From Cryptomeria japonica (Eukaryota; Streptophyta; Pinopsida; Cupressales; Cupressaceae), in assembly GCF_030272615.1 (NCBI RefSeq), contig NC_081415.1:366892167-366956166 (forward strand): a stretch of DNA of 64,000 nucleotides, written 5' to 3'. The notes below the pieces were generated by a model. It made no database searches, was not told where the DNA came from, and was given only the letters and a program-made list of their open reading frames with translations. Positions 34,154 through 45,380 of this stretch are shown piece by piece. Position 1 is the first letter of the stretch. The number at the start of each line of letters is the position of its first letter. The position numbers were made by a program, and so were the translations under genes.

Positions 34154-34309
34154 GAGTGCCGCTTTTGCACTGTTTGTACTTCGATCATCATTAGAAAAGT
34201 TTTGCTGGGTTTTTTCTCCCTTGAGTAAAAGGGTTTTCCCAGGATAAAATATTGTGTTCACTGTTTTACATCTGCTTACTGTTTATATCTAAGCTTAAAA
34301 ATCATAACA
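34154..34309 (+). repeat. Truncated 3' LTR of copia-1 (156 bp)
   Basis: Corresponds to the end of the 5' LTR with very few changes, starting at 'gagtgccgcttttgcactg'. The first 300 bp of the LTR are missing. Confidence 0.88.
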
Positions 34310-35246
34310 ATGCTATTATTCTGTGCATAATTTTTTCATCTGATCTGCATAGGCTGTAAACAATAGATGCTTGTCGATCTTTGTTTTCCTACAATAATGT
34401 GACAAATCTCCACATAAGACAACGCCATACACCTGCAACCTCAAGATGCTGCATTCTAGGAAATTCCGTGATGGAATCTTTATATGCACATCGTTCTCAT
34501 TTAATAACTTTAACCAGCTCCTTATCACATTTCTCCTCTTTTTATTGAACATTTCTCCTTTTTTTATTGACAATCACATTTCTTCCATTCTCATGATTGA
34601 AGAATATAAAAATGATTCCAATGCATCAACCATGTCCAACTTTGCATTAGAATCTCGGCTTTGATTAAGTCGACCATACTTTGTGAAGCACATCCACAAT
34701 ATGCCATGTATTTAGTTTGTCATAATTGCTGCTTTGTCTTTGATCATTATCGCTGACTTCATATTAATGTTCTTAGCTTATTATGATTTCAATTCTCATT
34801 ATCAAAATGGCATTGTGGACTCCTTATTATCATTTATGTATTAACCACAAACTAATGCATTTAGCGCACCTCGTTTCTTTTCTAAGTCGTTCCTTTATGA
34901 TATTAATTAATACCTTGTTTTCACATTGCTGACTTGTCTTTTAGATGATTATGTCTCCTTATTTGGTTCCACATTCAATGTCTTCATCATTTCTTGGAAG
35001 AATTTAATTGTTCTCATACATTTAGAATAAACTTAAGCATTGTTGTTCCTCATCTCTTTTGTCTTAGACAATTTGGTCTTTATCTCTATATCACCATTGG
35101 CCTTCTTGCTGTTAGAAACCCTGCTGTTGCATTCTTCATATTATTTATTGACTCCTTACTTGTAAACATGTTGACATGACAATGAGATCATGCTTTCAAA
35201 CATGTATTCTTACTTTGTCAGTTATTTCCATCGTCATATACTGTTT

Positions 35247-35661
35247 ACTGTAATATCATTATCGTGCCATTATTGATATCATTGATAACATTTTTAACAA
35301 TCTCACCCTTTGTCAATGATGGCAACCTGTTCTTTCTCATCTCTTCTAAGTCTCCCCCATTCTATATTTCTCCCCCTTTGACATCAATGGCAAAGGGATG
35401 TAACCAACTTCTTTCCTTCATGGTGTGATTCTTTCTTTGATGCTCACCATTATTGATATCATTGACTGTAATATCATTATCTTGCCATTATTGATATCAT
35501 TGATAACATTTTTAACAATCTCACCCTTTGTCAATGATGGCAACCTGTTCTTTCTCATCTCTTCTAAGTCTCCCCCATTCTATATTTCTCCCCCTTTGAC
35601 ATCAATGGCAAAGGGATGTAACCAACTTCTTTCCTTCATGGTGCGATTCTTTCTTTGATGC
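35247..35661. repeat. 218-bp-offset duplication of the SIRE LTR/polypurine junction
   Basis: The stretch from 'gtaatatcattatc' through 'ccctttgacatcaatggc' to 'tttctttgatgctc' occurs twice (starts near 35250 and 35468). The element therefore carries two copies of its 3' LTR start and polypurine region on the minus strand (aaagggtgagat, caaagggggag). Confidence 0.88.
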
Positions 35662-36349
35662 TCCCCCTGTCTGTAAGGCTCTCTCTTGCTTTAATACTCC
35701 TTTCTCTTAGTTTCTTGATCTTCTGTATTCTGATATGCTTGAGTGACAAACTTCTCTTGTGACATCAATGCCATCTTTCTTTTTTTTATTTGAATATTTC
35801 CTTACATAGACATAATCTGCAATCTTCATGTATTCACGGGGTGAACACTACCATCATCAGATGTTTCCAAGCTGAAGCCCTTGAGAACACCAATAAGATG
35901 ATCCAATGCACAAACTCTTAGAATGGCAGTGATGTAATCTTTATGAAGATTGAACTGCTCATCCTGTTCTGGTCACATTCTTTTCTAACTTTCTCAAGGC
36001 TGTAGTTGCACTATCTCCACACACAGAAAAGTCATCACAATTAAAATTATAACCAGCCTGAAATCAAAATGCCCATCGACTGTGTGATTGTGAGTGAACT
36101 GAGAATCATAGATCTCCAACTATATCTTCTCTTCCTCTAATATTTTGTCAGCTTCATCCATTGAGTTGTCTTTTCCATGGGGGTGAAAAGATAGTGCAAT
36201 GATCAGATCCCCCTGACTTGATACTTCTTCTTATGATCATAGTGATACCTCTTGTGCATGAAGCATAAGCATAGATTTCTCCTCTTTTTGTTTTTCTGGC
36301 TCTTGCTTTCTTTTCCAGATTTTTGTAGGTTCTTTCTTTTGTTTAGGAA

Positions 36350-37294
36350 GAGCACCCACTTTCTTACTCTTTCTAGGTGGTTTTACAAAACCACTTCTAC
36401 AAAACAGGGCAATATGACCAAGGTTGTTGCATTTATAACATATGACATCATAATCTACTAAAGAAGTACATGAATTGTAATTCCTACTTGGGAATCCATA
36501 AGAAATTCTATTCCAACCAAACTCATAGTCTTAGAGATTGTAGCCTCTTTTGATTGATCTTCAACAAAACCAAGACTAGTTTTGATAAGTGGAGATCTTT
36601 GTGAGTTGATAAGTTCATCTAATTTTTTGGTGCTTTTATCAAACTTTAAGCATCCATTCAATTGTTTCCTTGATTTCCCCAATTCCTTCCTTAAGGAGAC
36701 AACTTCAAGCTCTAGTTTATCACAATCCGATTCCTTTGCCTTGAACTGATCTTTCATGACTTCCTCAATTTGTTTGGTCTCTTCTAGTTGAACTTTTAGG
36801 TCTTCAACAATTTTGTTTGACTTTTCTAGGGCTTCAAAACTTCTTGAATATGTATCTTGTGTTTTGTGGTCCTCCTCTTTAGTTTCTCATTTTGTTTGTA
36901 TGTATAGTGAAGTTCTTCCTCAAGATCTACTTCCTCTTCTTCACTGCATGCCTCATTTAATTCTTCTTCTTTATGTGTTGGATCCTTCTTTGAGCTTTCC
37001 ATCAAAATGGGCTTCCTTTGCATCCGATTCATTGTTCAAACTATTGCTTGGATTATCTTCTCCTAACTCTATTTCAAGTTTCTCTTACCCTTCTATCTTC
37101 TCCTTTCTTTCACTCACAAGGTCATCTCCATTTGTCATGACATCATTTTCTATTGCCATGTGTATTCTAAGTGCCACCTCTTCACATCTGCTAGCTCCTA
37201 TGTTATCACTTGCATTTGGTGCATTGCCATCCATACTTTGCTTGGCATTACCTTTTCCCTCATTTCCTTTTCTTTTTCCCATTTGTGCTCTCAC
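36350..37294 (-). pseudogene. SIRE-like gag remnant
   Basis: Minus-strand frames 37085-37294, 36826-37032 and 36458-36757 form a broken, highly charged gag. The last contains LELEVVSLRKELGKS and ELINSQRSPLIKTSLGF, a conserved block before the zinc knuckle in SIRE/Maximus-type copia gag. The knuckle CYKCNNLGHIALFC (CX2CX4HX4C) lies just downstream near 36380-36435 with all four ligands intact. Stops and frame changes break the gene. Everything after gag is missing. Confidence 0.75.
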
Positions 37295-37329
37295 AATCTA
37301 CCTTCAAGCGATTAGCCTTTATGGAATTC

Positions 37330-37343
37330 GCTCTGATACCAAT
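37330..37343 (-). promoter_or_regulatory. Primer-binding site of the SIRE-like element
   Basis: On the minus strand TTGGTATCAGAGCG directly follows the LTR end, matching initiator tRNA-Met type primer sites. This fixes the element's orientation. Confidence 0.85.
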
Positions 37344-37556
37344 TGAAGATCACATGAATATACTGAGAGGTGGGAGGGGGGGGGGGGGGGCGGGTGAATT
37401 AGTATATTAACAAACTTCACTAATTCAACTTTAATCATAAGCACATAACTTATCTCATAAACATATCCAAATTAAAATAATATTATAATATTGATATAAT
37501 GGTCATCTTAATCATTGAGTTAGTATTTATAAACTTCCATTTATGTCTTTCATCTT

Positions 37557-37775
37557 TAGTTAGTTTTAGGAAGTTTTCTTTTTGTCTTTCGTGTTCCTAT
37601 GCTCAACCATTTCCGTTATGTATAGATCGTCTTATAATTTATTATATAAAGAGTATTCCTATCCTTAATTAATTATAACAATGTATTATCATTTCATTAG
37701 TTAGTTTTAGGAAGTTTTTTTTTTGTCTTTTGTGTTCCTATTCTCAACCATTTCTGTTATGTATAGATCGTCTTA
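37557..37775. repeat. 141-bp tandem duplication in the small copia LTR
   Basis: 'ttagttagttttaggaag' occurs at about 37557 and 37698. The second copy runs to 37775 and resumes at 41026 after the Helitron-like insert. The right LTR has one copy only. Confidence 0.82.
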
Positions 37776-38559
37776 TTACGCTGAAGGCGTATCCTATATG
37801 AGATGGACGAGCACCTTTTGTCCATCAATGTTTCAAAACCTATAAAAAGTTATGCAAGACGATTGGAATGGTTTCGTTCGTTAGATGTTTTCGTTGACTG
37901 CATGGGCAAATACACTGTTTTCCGCCTCATGGAAGTAACCCCGCAAAGGACGTGTCTATTTCAAATGAGTTGGCACGTCGTATCCTTGTTTCCGACGGCT
38001 TGGCCATTCATTTCCTTTTGTCCTTTGCCTCTTGTTTTTGTTGTAACGCCAGACTCATCCAGCGTTTTGCCAGCGTCTTGCCTACGTACTAACCACCCTC
38101 TTCACCGTACTGTGGCTTCCTTGTGTGAAAAAAATCCTTATGAAATCTCGAACTCGCTCCACAAGAGCTTCCATGGGTTTTACTTAATATGGGAAATTAG
38201 CACACAAAAGCATGCTTGCCCAGTAATCTTTATATGCAGTATGATTTCACTTAATTCCTCTATGCTTCCTTTGACACCCCCCTCAATGATAAAATATTGT
38301 TGGGGCTTTGGTCACAAGCAAGAGAAGAAGATGATTAGTGAGAAGCTTGTAATATGCATTTAGGCGATAGAACGTGAACTATAAGAATGGGTTTCTCTTC
38401 TCCATATGTCGCGTCCTTCAAACTCTTTCTCCAAAATATATGTAGCACCCAAAGGAAACTATGGCGTACAAGAATAAGAAGCAGCTTCACTTTACTATAG
38501 AAAATCAGTGACGAGAGACATTGCATAAAAAATGCTTGGATCACCAATATCTGATGAAG

Positions 38560-38740
38560 GCAGCTCCCAGATGGATTCCCCTAATGCACTAGATGTCTGC
38601 ATAAACATTTAGAAAATCATCAAGCATCAGATCACCAAACAAATCTCATGAGAGTTATCATTTGGTAAAAGCTCACAAACTGGTCAGTCTGCACAAACAT
38701 TTGGAGAATCGTTAACAATCAGATCACCTAAAGCAAATCC
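38560..38740 (+). repeat. Two imperfect ~45-bp repeats inside the Helitron-like insert
   Basis: 'gtctgcataaacatttagaaaatc...atcagatcacc' and 'gtctgcacaaacatttggagaatc...atcagatcacc' are about 98 bp apart. Confidence 0.6.
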
Positions 38741-40539
38741 ATCTGTTGCAGATGAAGTGTTGCATGTATTACATAGTTCAGATCATTATGCAACATTGGG
38801 TCATCTCTCTTGCTTCGCTATGAGAAAGTAGATTTTTGTAGCCCTCAAATGAGAGTACAGGAAAAAAAAGGTGTCTCGTTAAACCAGGGAAGGACTATAT
38901 CACAAAAATAAATATCGTTGTCATGATGTCTACTTTTGTGCATGAACGTTGAGTATTGTGTTAACAACTTGACATTGAGTCGCCAACTGTAATAAAATTT
39001 CTACCTGTATCACTCCATGAAAACCACGTTTCATGGTCTTATGCTGCTTCATAATGACCAAAGGAGCTAACAGTCTGCAATACGTTACTTTTTAAAGTTT
39101 TTCCAGACAATCTGCAACATGTTACTTAAATTTTTCCTGACAATCTAAACATAGCCTAGAACAATGTGCATTCTCTCGCATAGTGACTCTAAAGGTCTTT
39201 CTTGCCATTCTGCAAAAGAAAAGAGACCAATAACAAAGCGCCAAAAAAAATTGAATTAATATTTTCCTTAACAAATATGCAACTTGAATTAGGGGAAAGG
39301 AGCTAGTTACCATTATAAGATCAATAACCGTCATCTTTTTGTAACCCTCACCCCCCATTAGTAGACATAGTAGGAGCCAAAAAAAATGGTAATGAAAGGT
39401 CCATTAATAAATATCACATGTACCAATAGTGGTGCATTTTTTAGCTTTTTTGATCAAAATGAGCTCGTTACTGTGACATTTGTGCATCACTACTGGGGCA
39501 TTTGTCCACTACTACTGGCTATTTTGAGTTATCTACTATTGGCATAAAGGTGAACATGTATTTGACCACACTTTGAAATGTGTACTTTTTGACATTTGTG
39601 CACATAACAAATTCCACAGCGTGCATCGTTACTACCCACAAGCCAAAACAATAGCTTTAAGCAGTTAAGTCGCATACGAAGAGAACCAAAAAAAAATTGT
39701 CGAAATTGGATGAACCGTTTAGGAGCTTAAGATGCGTGAAGTTAGCTATGGCGGCTATTGGCTCCTTTCCCCTGTTGCAAATAGCAATAGAAAATAAATC
39801 TTATGAAAAGTTGAATTGTGATTGGTTGCTGATGCTTAGTTTAATTACTGTTTAAGTTCTGCTCCTTTGCTATAGTTCCATGCCATGCGTGGTAGGAACT
39901 AATAATCATCTCCATTCATACTTCTCGAATTTTTGCTTTTTATTTGAATTGCATTTTCAAAATGTGGAATGCAAGCTAAGAAGATTCAATTATTTGTCTC
40001 GAATCTGATGTCATCTTGTCATGTGAAGCAAACACACTTGGTCCTTGTGGAGGGTACCATTTTTCTTTGCCTCACAATTATAGTGCCACTTGCCATGATA
40101 CCATGGGAAGGCACCCAAAAAAATATATAGCATGCCTTACGAAGTCTTAATACGGACAAATAACGTGCTTCATTATGTTTCAATTTGAAGAAATAATACT
40201 TACGTAAGCATTCTATCAACTTAATGCATAAAGCTTTTATTCGACTAAAAAATGCATGCTTGATTTTTGTAATAAAATTATTTTAGAATTATATTGCATT
40301 TGTAACGTTGTTAAATAAGCTCAATAGACAACTTTTGTCCAAGTCCATTCCATGCCACTATTATGTCCTTTCTAAGTTTTGTGTTATTTTTAGCTTTTTT
40401 TGGTTTGAAAAAACATATTTAAGACATTGAAGATCTAAGGGTGATCTATAAACTCTAAAACTATACCAAAATGGTTGTGAGTGCAATTTGACAAATTTAA
40501 TCCATGGCCCACATTTTGAAAAGCTAAATAAAAGCTTAC

Positions 40540-40930
40540 AATTCCCAATTTATATCTATTTAAATATAATTTCTATTATTATTATATCTTATAGAATTTA
40601 AATTCATTTTAAAAATAATATTTTAGTAATATTTAAAATTATATATTATATTTTATAATAGAAATTTACTAAATATAATATGACATAATATAATATAATT
40701 AATATATAATATTTCAAAATAAACATTTTAAATAATATACAACATAATTATATATAGTTTTATATATAATAATTGATATGATATAAATTGTATCATTATC
40801 ATATATTGTATTTATGTAATGTAAATTAATAACTCTATTTTAAAAATAATACTATAACTATATTTAATATTAAATATCATATAAAAAAATTAAATTAATA
40901 TATAAAAATCTATAATATATAATTTCCTCT
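40540..40930. repeat. Very AT-rich low-complexity block
   Basis: Almost all A and T, with taatataat-type words, near the 3' end of the Helitron-like insert. No coding content. Confidence 0.8.
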
Positions 40931-42269
40931 CTATATATATTTTTGTCGCTCACACGGTCTATTTTTATAATTGACCTTTAACACTTATTCGGCATTCCTA
41001 TTGCACACCAAGGTGCAATTGCTAGTAATTTATTATATAAAGAGTATTCCTCTCCTTAATTAATTATAACAATGTATTATCATTTCATGGTATTAGAGCG
41101 GGTTGTCTTTTTGATGAATTCTTTTAAAAAAATTTCGTGGGTATTTACCTAGAATTTATTTCCAGAAGTTTTTTTATGATTTTTTATGAAAAATTGTGGT
41201 GTTGCTACCTAATTTTTTCAAATTTTTTTTGAATTATTTTTTATGAAAAAAGTGGTTTGCTATTGGAAATCGCGAAAGGGTTCGTTCGTGCGAGGGTTTC
41301 CAATAAGAAAAATTGCAGATTTTTCAAAGGAAACGTTTGAGGGTATTCTGATTTTTGTTATCCACAAAAAAACATGGAAGGGTTTTACATGATTTTTTCC
41401 ATAAAAATATGGAGGGTTTTGAGGGCCGTGGCTGCGGCGTATTGGGTTTGTTTTTTCTACGTGATGACAAGGTGGTTTGCTGCGTGAAGATTTAATGGAT
41501 TGGGAAGGGTTTCAGTCTATAGTATTTTTGGGTTTTCTGATTTTTTCCATAAAAAATCATGGTGGTGGGTTTTTTGATTTTTTATCATGGTAGAGGTTTG
41601 CCGATTTTTCCACAAAATCGTGGTTTCAATTTTTTGCTTTTTTTTGTCAACAAAAGTAAATGTATTTTGAGAAGCTGATCTTGGTGTCTCTGGATAAAGG
41701 GAGGGATAGCTTTGTTACCCAAACATCATGTTGGAAGGATTGTGGTAAACTTGGTCATATCCAGAATTTTGTAGAACTAGGGAGTGTCTCAGCAGCAGAC
41801 TCATGTCGCAGAGCGTTCTGAGGAGAAGGGGGCAGCCTTCTATGGATTCGTGGCCAAATGACCTACCGATTATGTCACATCTTCTGTAGGGTAGTTGGTA
41901 GAATGACCATTAAGGGAGGGTATCAAAATAATATTGTAATATTGATATAATGGTCATATTAGTCATTTAGTTAGTATTTAGAAACTTCCCTTTATGTCTT
42001 TCGTCTTTAGTTAGTTTTTGGAAGTTCTCTTTTTGTCTTTCATGTTTCTATTCTCAATCGTTTCCATTATGGAAAGATCATCTGGTAATTTTCTATATAA
42101 GGAGTATTCCTCTTCTTAATTAATTACAACAACAAATTATCATTTCAATTCATTGTATATTATCATTCACATGAGATCTATCACAAATAGAACACAAGAT
42201 ATATGTGGAAACCCTAATGGGCAAAACCACGACAAATTAATGCTTTTATATTTCTTTTATTACGATGTT

Positions 42270-42520
42270 TCTAGGCACCAACCCCTAACTTAGTTTGTGA
42301 GCACCAACCCATTGGAAGCACCGACTCCCACTTTTGGATTTGTAGGCACCAACCTATCGGAAGCACCAACTCCCACAACTTAGTTTGTGAGCACCAACCC
42401 ACTGGAAACACCAACTCCAACTTTTGAATTTGTATGCACCAACCCATTGGAAGCACCAACTTCTACAATTGAGCACCATCTCAACAAAAGATAACAATCT
42501 CTTATTTGATAGCCACCAAA
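42270..42520. repeat. 'caccaac' minisatellite in the SIRE 5' LTR
   Basis: The counterpart of 27500-27790, with the same alternating phrases at slightly different copy number. Confidence 0.85.
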
Positions 42521-45351
42521 CCTACGAATTCTTCAATGGATTATATTGTTCTCCCTTCCTCACAAATCTGATTACAACTTCTGACCTTGAATCATCTTCA
42601 TATATTTATTTTACTCCAATCTTCTACACTTATAAATTCATCATAAAATCTGTTTGCAAATCTTTCAATGATCTGCTCAATATGCTTCATAATTTGCTTC
42701 ATAATTTGCTTCAAAGTCTACTTGAATCTGCCTCGTAAATCTGCTTGAATTTTGTTTCATACATCTGCTTGAATTTTGTTTCATACATCTGCTTGAATCT
42801 GTCTTATATGTCTGAACAAATCTGCCTCATTTGTTCAATCAATTCTGACTCATACATATGTGTGATGTATATACTTGATCTTTCTTCACACACATCACAC
42901 ACACTCCACTCTTCTCATACAATCTCTATATATACCTTCATGTTTATTTGAAGGGGCATACCTCTTTATAAAAGTATGTCTTTTAGAACCATAACACATC
43001 ACACCCCTTGATAAACTAGCTTCCAATCAGATTGCACCTCTCCATGTAACACTTAATCATCATTGTGAACAAGACAAATCTGTTTCATTATAGGAAGTGT
43101 TTCTTGTAAAATGTCAGGGCTTTTCAGAAATCGCAACTTTCCATTAAACGGTTGCTTTTGACAAATCCATGTCTAGAATCGCACCTTTGTTAATGTAATC
43201 ATCACACCTTTAGTCACGCTGACTTGTATCACTGAACCTTTTCCTCTTCTTAATAGTCAAACTCTGCATATTATGTATCCCTTGAATAATCAAAACAAAA
43301 TATTAGTTTGTTGTCTAAAATATCTTGATTGCTGCCATATGCAAGATACTTGATCATGCATTAATTTTCAATTTTTCTGTCTTCAACATAATTTTAATCA
43401 CTGCTTTTTCGTTCATTAAGTTACTAACATTGTTGCATTTATGTATTTCATCTGTTAATATTGTTTGCTGCCGCTAAGACTTCAATCGCTGCTTATAATC
43501 TGCCTTAATATCTTGATTCTTTTCAAAAGGAAAACAAACAAAAACATTTACCAAGAAACAGTGATTACTTGGTGGCTAAGCTGCAAACTTCCACTATCTT
43601 TTTTACACATGGTGATTTCCTTTTATCTTTAAATCACACCATTGGGTCATTAATAGAAATCACACTTCAATAATCAAACCATGGATTGGTTTTATCAACA
43701 AGTGATTCAGCCTGTATAGCCATTATGCTTTATGTGAACTTTCACATACTTTGAACACTAAGCTGAGCACTCATTAGCAAGTCTTGTCAACATCGCACTG
43801 AAATGCTATTATTTTGTGCATAATTTTTTCATATGGTCTGCATAGGGTCAAAACAATAGATGCTGTCCACCTTTGTTTTCCTACGATAATGCAATGAATC
43901 TCCACACAAGACAACTTCATACACCCACAACCTCAAGATGCTGCATTCTAGGAAATTCTGTGATGGGTACTTTATATGCATATTGTTCTTGTTGAATAAC
44001 TTTAACCAGGTCTTTTATCATGTTTCTCCTCCTTTTATTGACAATCACATTTCTTCCATTCTCATGATTGAAGAATATAAAAAAGACTCCAATGCATCAA
44101 CCATGTCCAACTTTACATTAGAATCTTGGCTTTGATTAAGTCGACTGTACTTTGTGAAGCACATCCACAATATGCCGTGTGTTTAGTTTGTCATAATTGC
44201 TGCTTTTGTTTTTGATCATTATCGCTGACTTCATATTAATGTTCTTAGCTTATTGTGATTTCAATTCTCATTATCAAAATGGCATTGTGAACTCCTTATT
44301 ATCTGTCAATTGTATTAACCACAAACTAATGCATTTAGCCGCACTTCATTTCTTTTCTAAGTTGTTCCTTTATCATATTAATTAATACCTTGTTTTCGCA
44401 TTGCTGACTTTGTCTTTTAGATGATATTGTCTCCTTATTTTGTTCACATTCAATGTCTTTCATCCTTTCTTGGAAGACTAATTGTTCTCATACATTAAGA
44501 ATAAACTTAAGCATTGGTGTTCCTCATCTCTTTTGTCTTAGACAATTTGGTCTTTATCTCTACTATCACTTGTTGATGTGTTTTTATGCACCTTATACAC
44601 ACTTACATAGAATAGAATGCAGAGTATCCTACCCTCTATTGAACATGAAAATCTTGAATGCTAAGGGTTAAGATCAATCGAGAAAACCTTAAGGTTTACA
44701 ATGCAGACTAAGGGATTTGATTGCTTGGATAGACTTAGTTTATGATGTGATTTTGCTAGAATCACAAGGGGAATTACATTTTGCTTGAACTCTACAAGAA
44801 CATAGACTCTATACTAACTCACTATTTAGAAAATAAAAGATAAAAGGAAAAAGGGGTTAGAAAGACTAGGCTACTCCTAAGATCAATGATGACGATAAAT
44901 GATATTTAGATAGACAAACTCCCTCAAACCAAGATTTGCTTCACCATGACGACAACAACTACACAAACTTGATGCAATCTTTTAAGGAAATGGAAGATTT
45001 CACATTGCAAATACATCATCCAAATACCCAATGCTGGTGCAACTTGAACAAGTATCCACAATTGAACTGAGCACTGTAGCTTATAATCAGCAAACTACAA
45101 GAAGTATGAACCAAGGAATTCATCACAATATCTTCATAAGCATCCACCATAATCATTGATAATTACTTTTGAGAAGTAACAAGAAACAATGCAACATGAA
45201 GAAACAACACATTGAGATCCACCATAACTTCAATGAAAATCTTGTATTAAATTTGACAAGTCTCGACAACAATTTCTTCTTTCCTCCTCCTACTCTACAA
45301 CTACTTCTACCAACTATTAACTATTAACCTTTACAAATGAGAGATTGAGCC

Positions 45352-45358
45352 TTATATA
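45352..45358 (-). promoter_or_regulatory. Probable TATA box of solo LTR 2
   Basis: TATATAA on the minus strand in the block conserved with 9306-9312. The hAT end at 45381 is only about 22 bp upstream, so upstream promoter elements are separated from it. Confidence 0.6.
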
Positions 45359-45380
45359 GAGAGCTCTTTACATTAAGAAC

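Larger units (their letters stand above)
29198..34309 (+). mobile_element. Copia-1: Ty1/copia retrotransposon
   Basis: Starts TGTTGATG and ends CATAACA, flanked by atgct (29193-29197 and 34310-34314). The other SIRE LTR has the empty site with a single atgct at 43803-43807. The order gag, protease, integrase, reverse transcriptase identifies Ty1/copia. The reverse transcriptase is cut off before RNase H. Only the last 156 bp of the 3' LTR remain, joined through about 375 bp of unrelated sequence (33777-34153). Confidence 0.92.
24868..35299 (-). repeat. 3' LTR of the SIRE-like element (interrupted)
   Basis: LTR sequence is present at 24868-25265 (including an internal duplication), 27374-29197 and 34310-35299. 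It matches the other LTR piece by piece, including the primer-proximal end (24868 versus 37344) and the terminus attgataacatttttaaca. A minus-strand TATA-like stretch lies at about 28277-28287. Confidence 0.82.
37776..41025 (+). mobile_element. Helitron-like insertion (3,250 bp)
   Basis: The host LTR sequence is interrupted exactly between A (37775) and T (41026), with no target duplication. The uninterrupted site is seen at 37634/37635. The right end is CTAG (41022-41025) preceded by a 7-bp hairpin (attgcac/gtgcaat, 41000-41019). Insertion between A and T, a 3' hairpin and a CTRR end are Helitron traits. Against it: the left end is TTACGC rather than TC, although a small hairpin (tacgc/gcgta, 37777-37791) lies there. 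No Rep/helicase is present, so it would be non-autonomous. The 186-codon frame at 37803-38363 has no recognised family. Confidence 0.55.
37470..42147 (+). mobile_element. Small copia/TRIM-like element with Helitron-like insert
   Basis: Target duplication is atcca/attca (37465-37469 and 42148-42152, one mismatch). The other SIRE LTR shows the empty site at 27372-27376. The left LTR is 37470-41087 including insertions. The primer site tggtattagagcggg is at 41088-41102. A polypurine stretch aagggaggg lies near 41913, and the right LTR is about 41920-42147. Apart from the insert, the internal region is only about 830 bp. It keeps one zinc-knuckle-like remnant (CWKDCGKLGHIQNF near 41730-41775) and no pol. 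Confidence 0.75.

Noticed and set aside
37803-38363. 186-codon + strand frame as a gene
   Set aside because: No recognised domain, no splice or start context, and it lies at the left edge of the Helitron-like insert. Chance or captured fragment cannot be told apart.
42271-42459. 62-codon frame with repeated LPMGWC-type phrases
   Set aside because: It is the antisense translation of the caccaac minisatellite.
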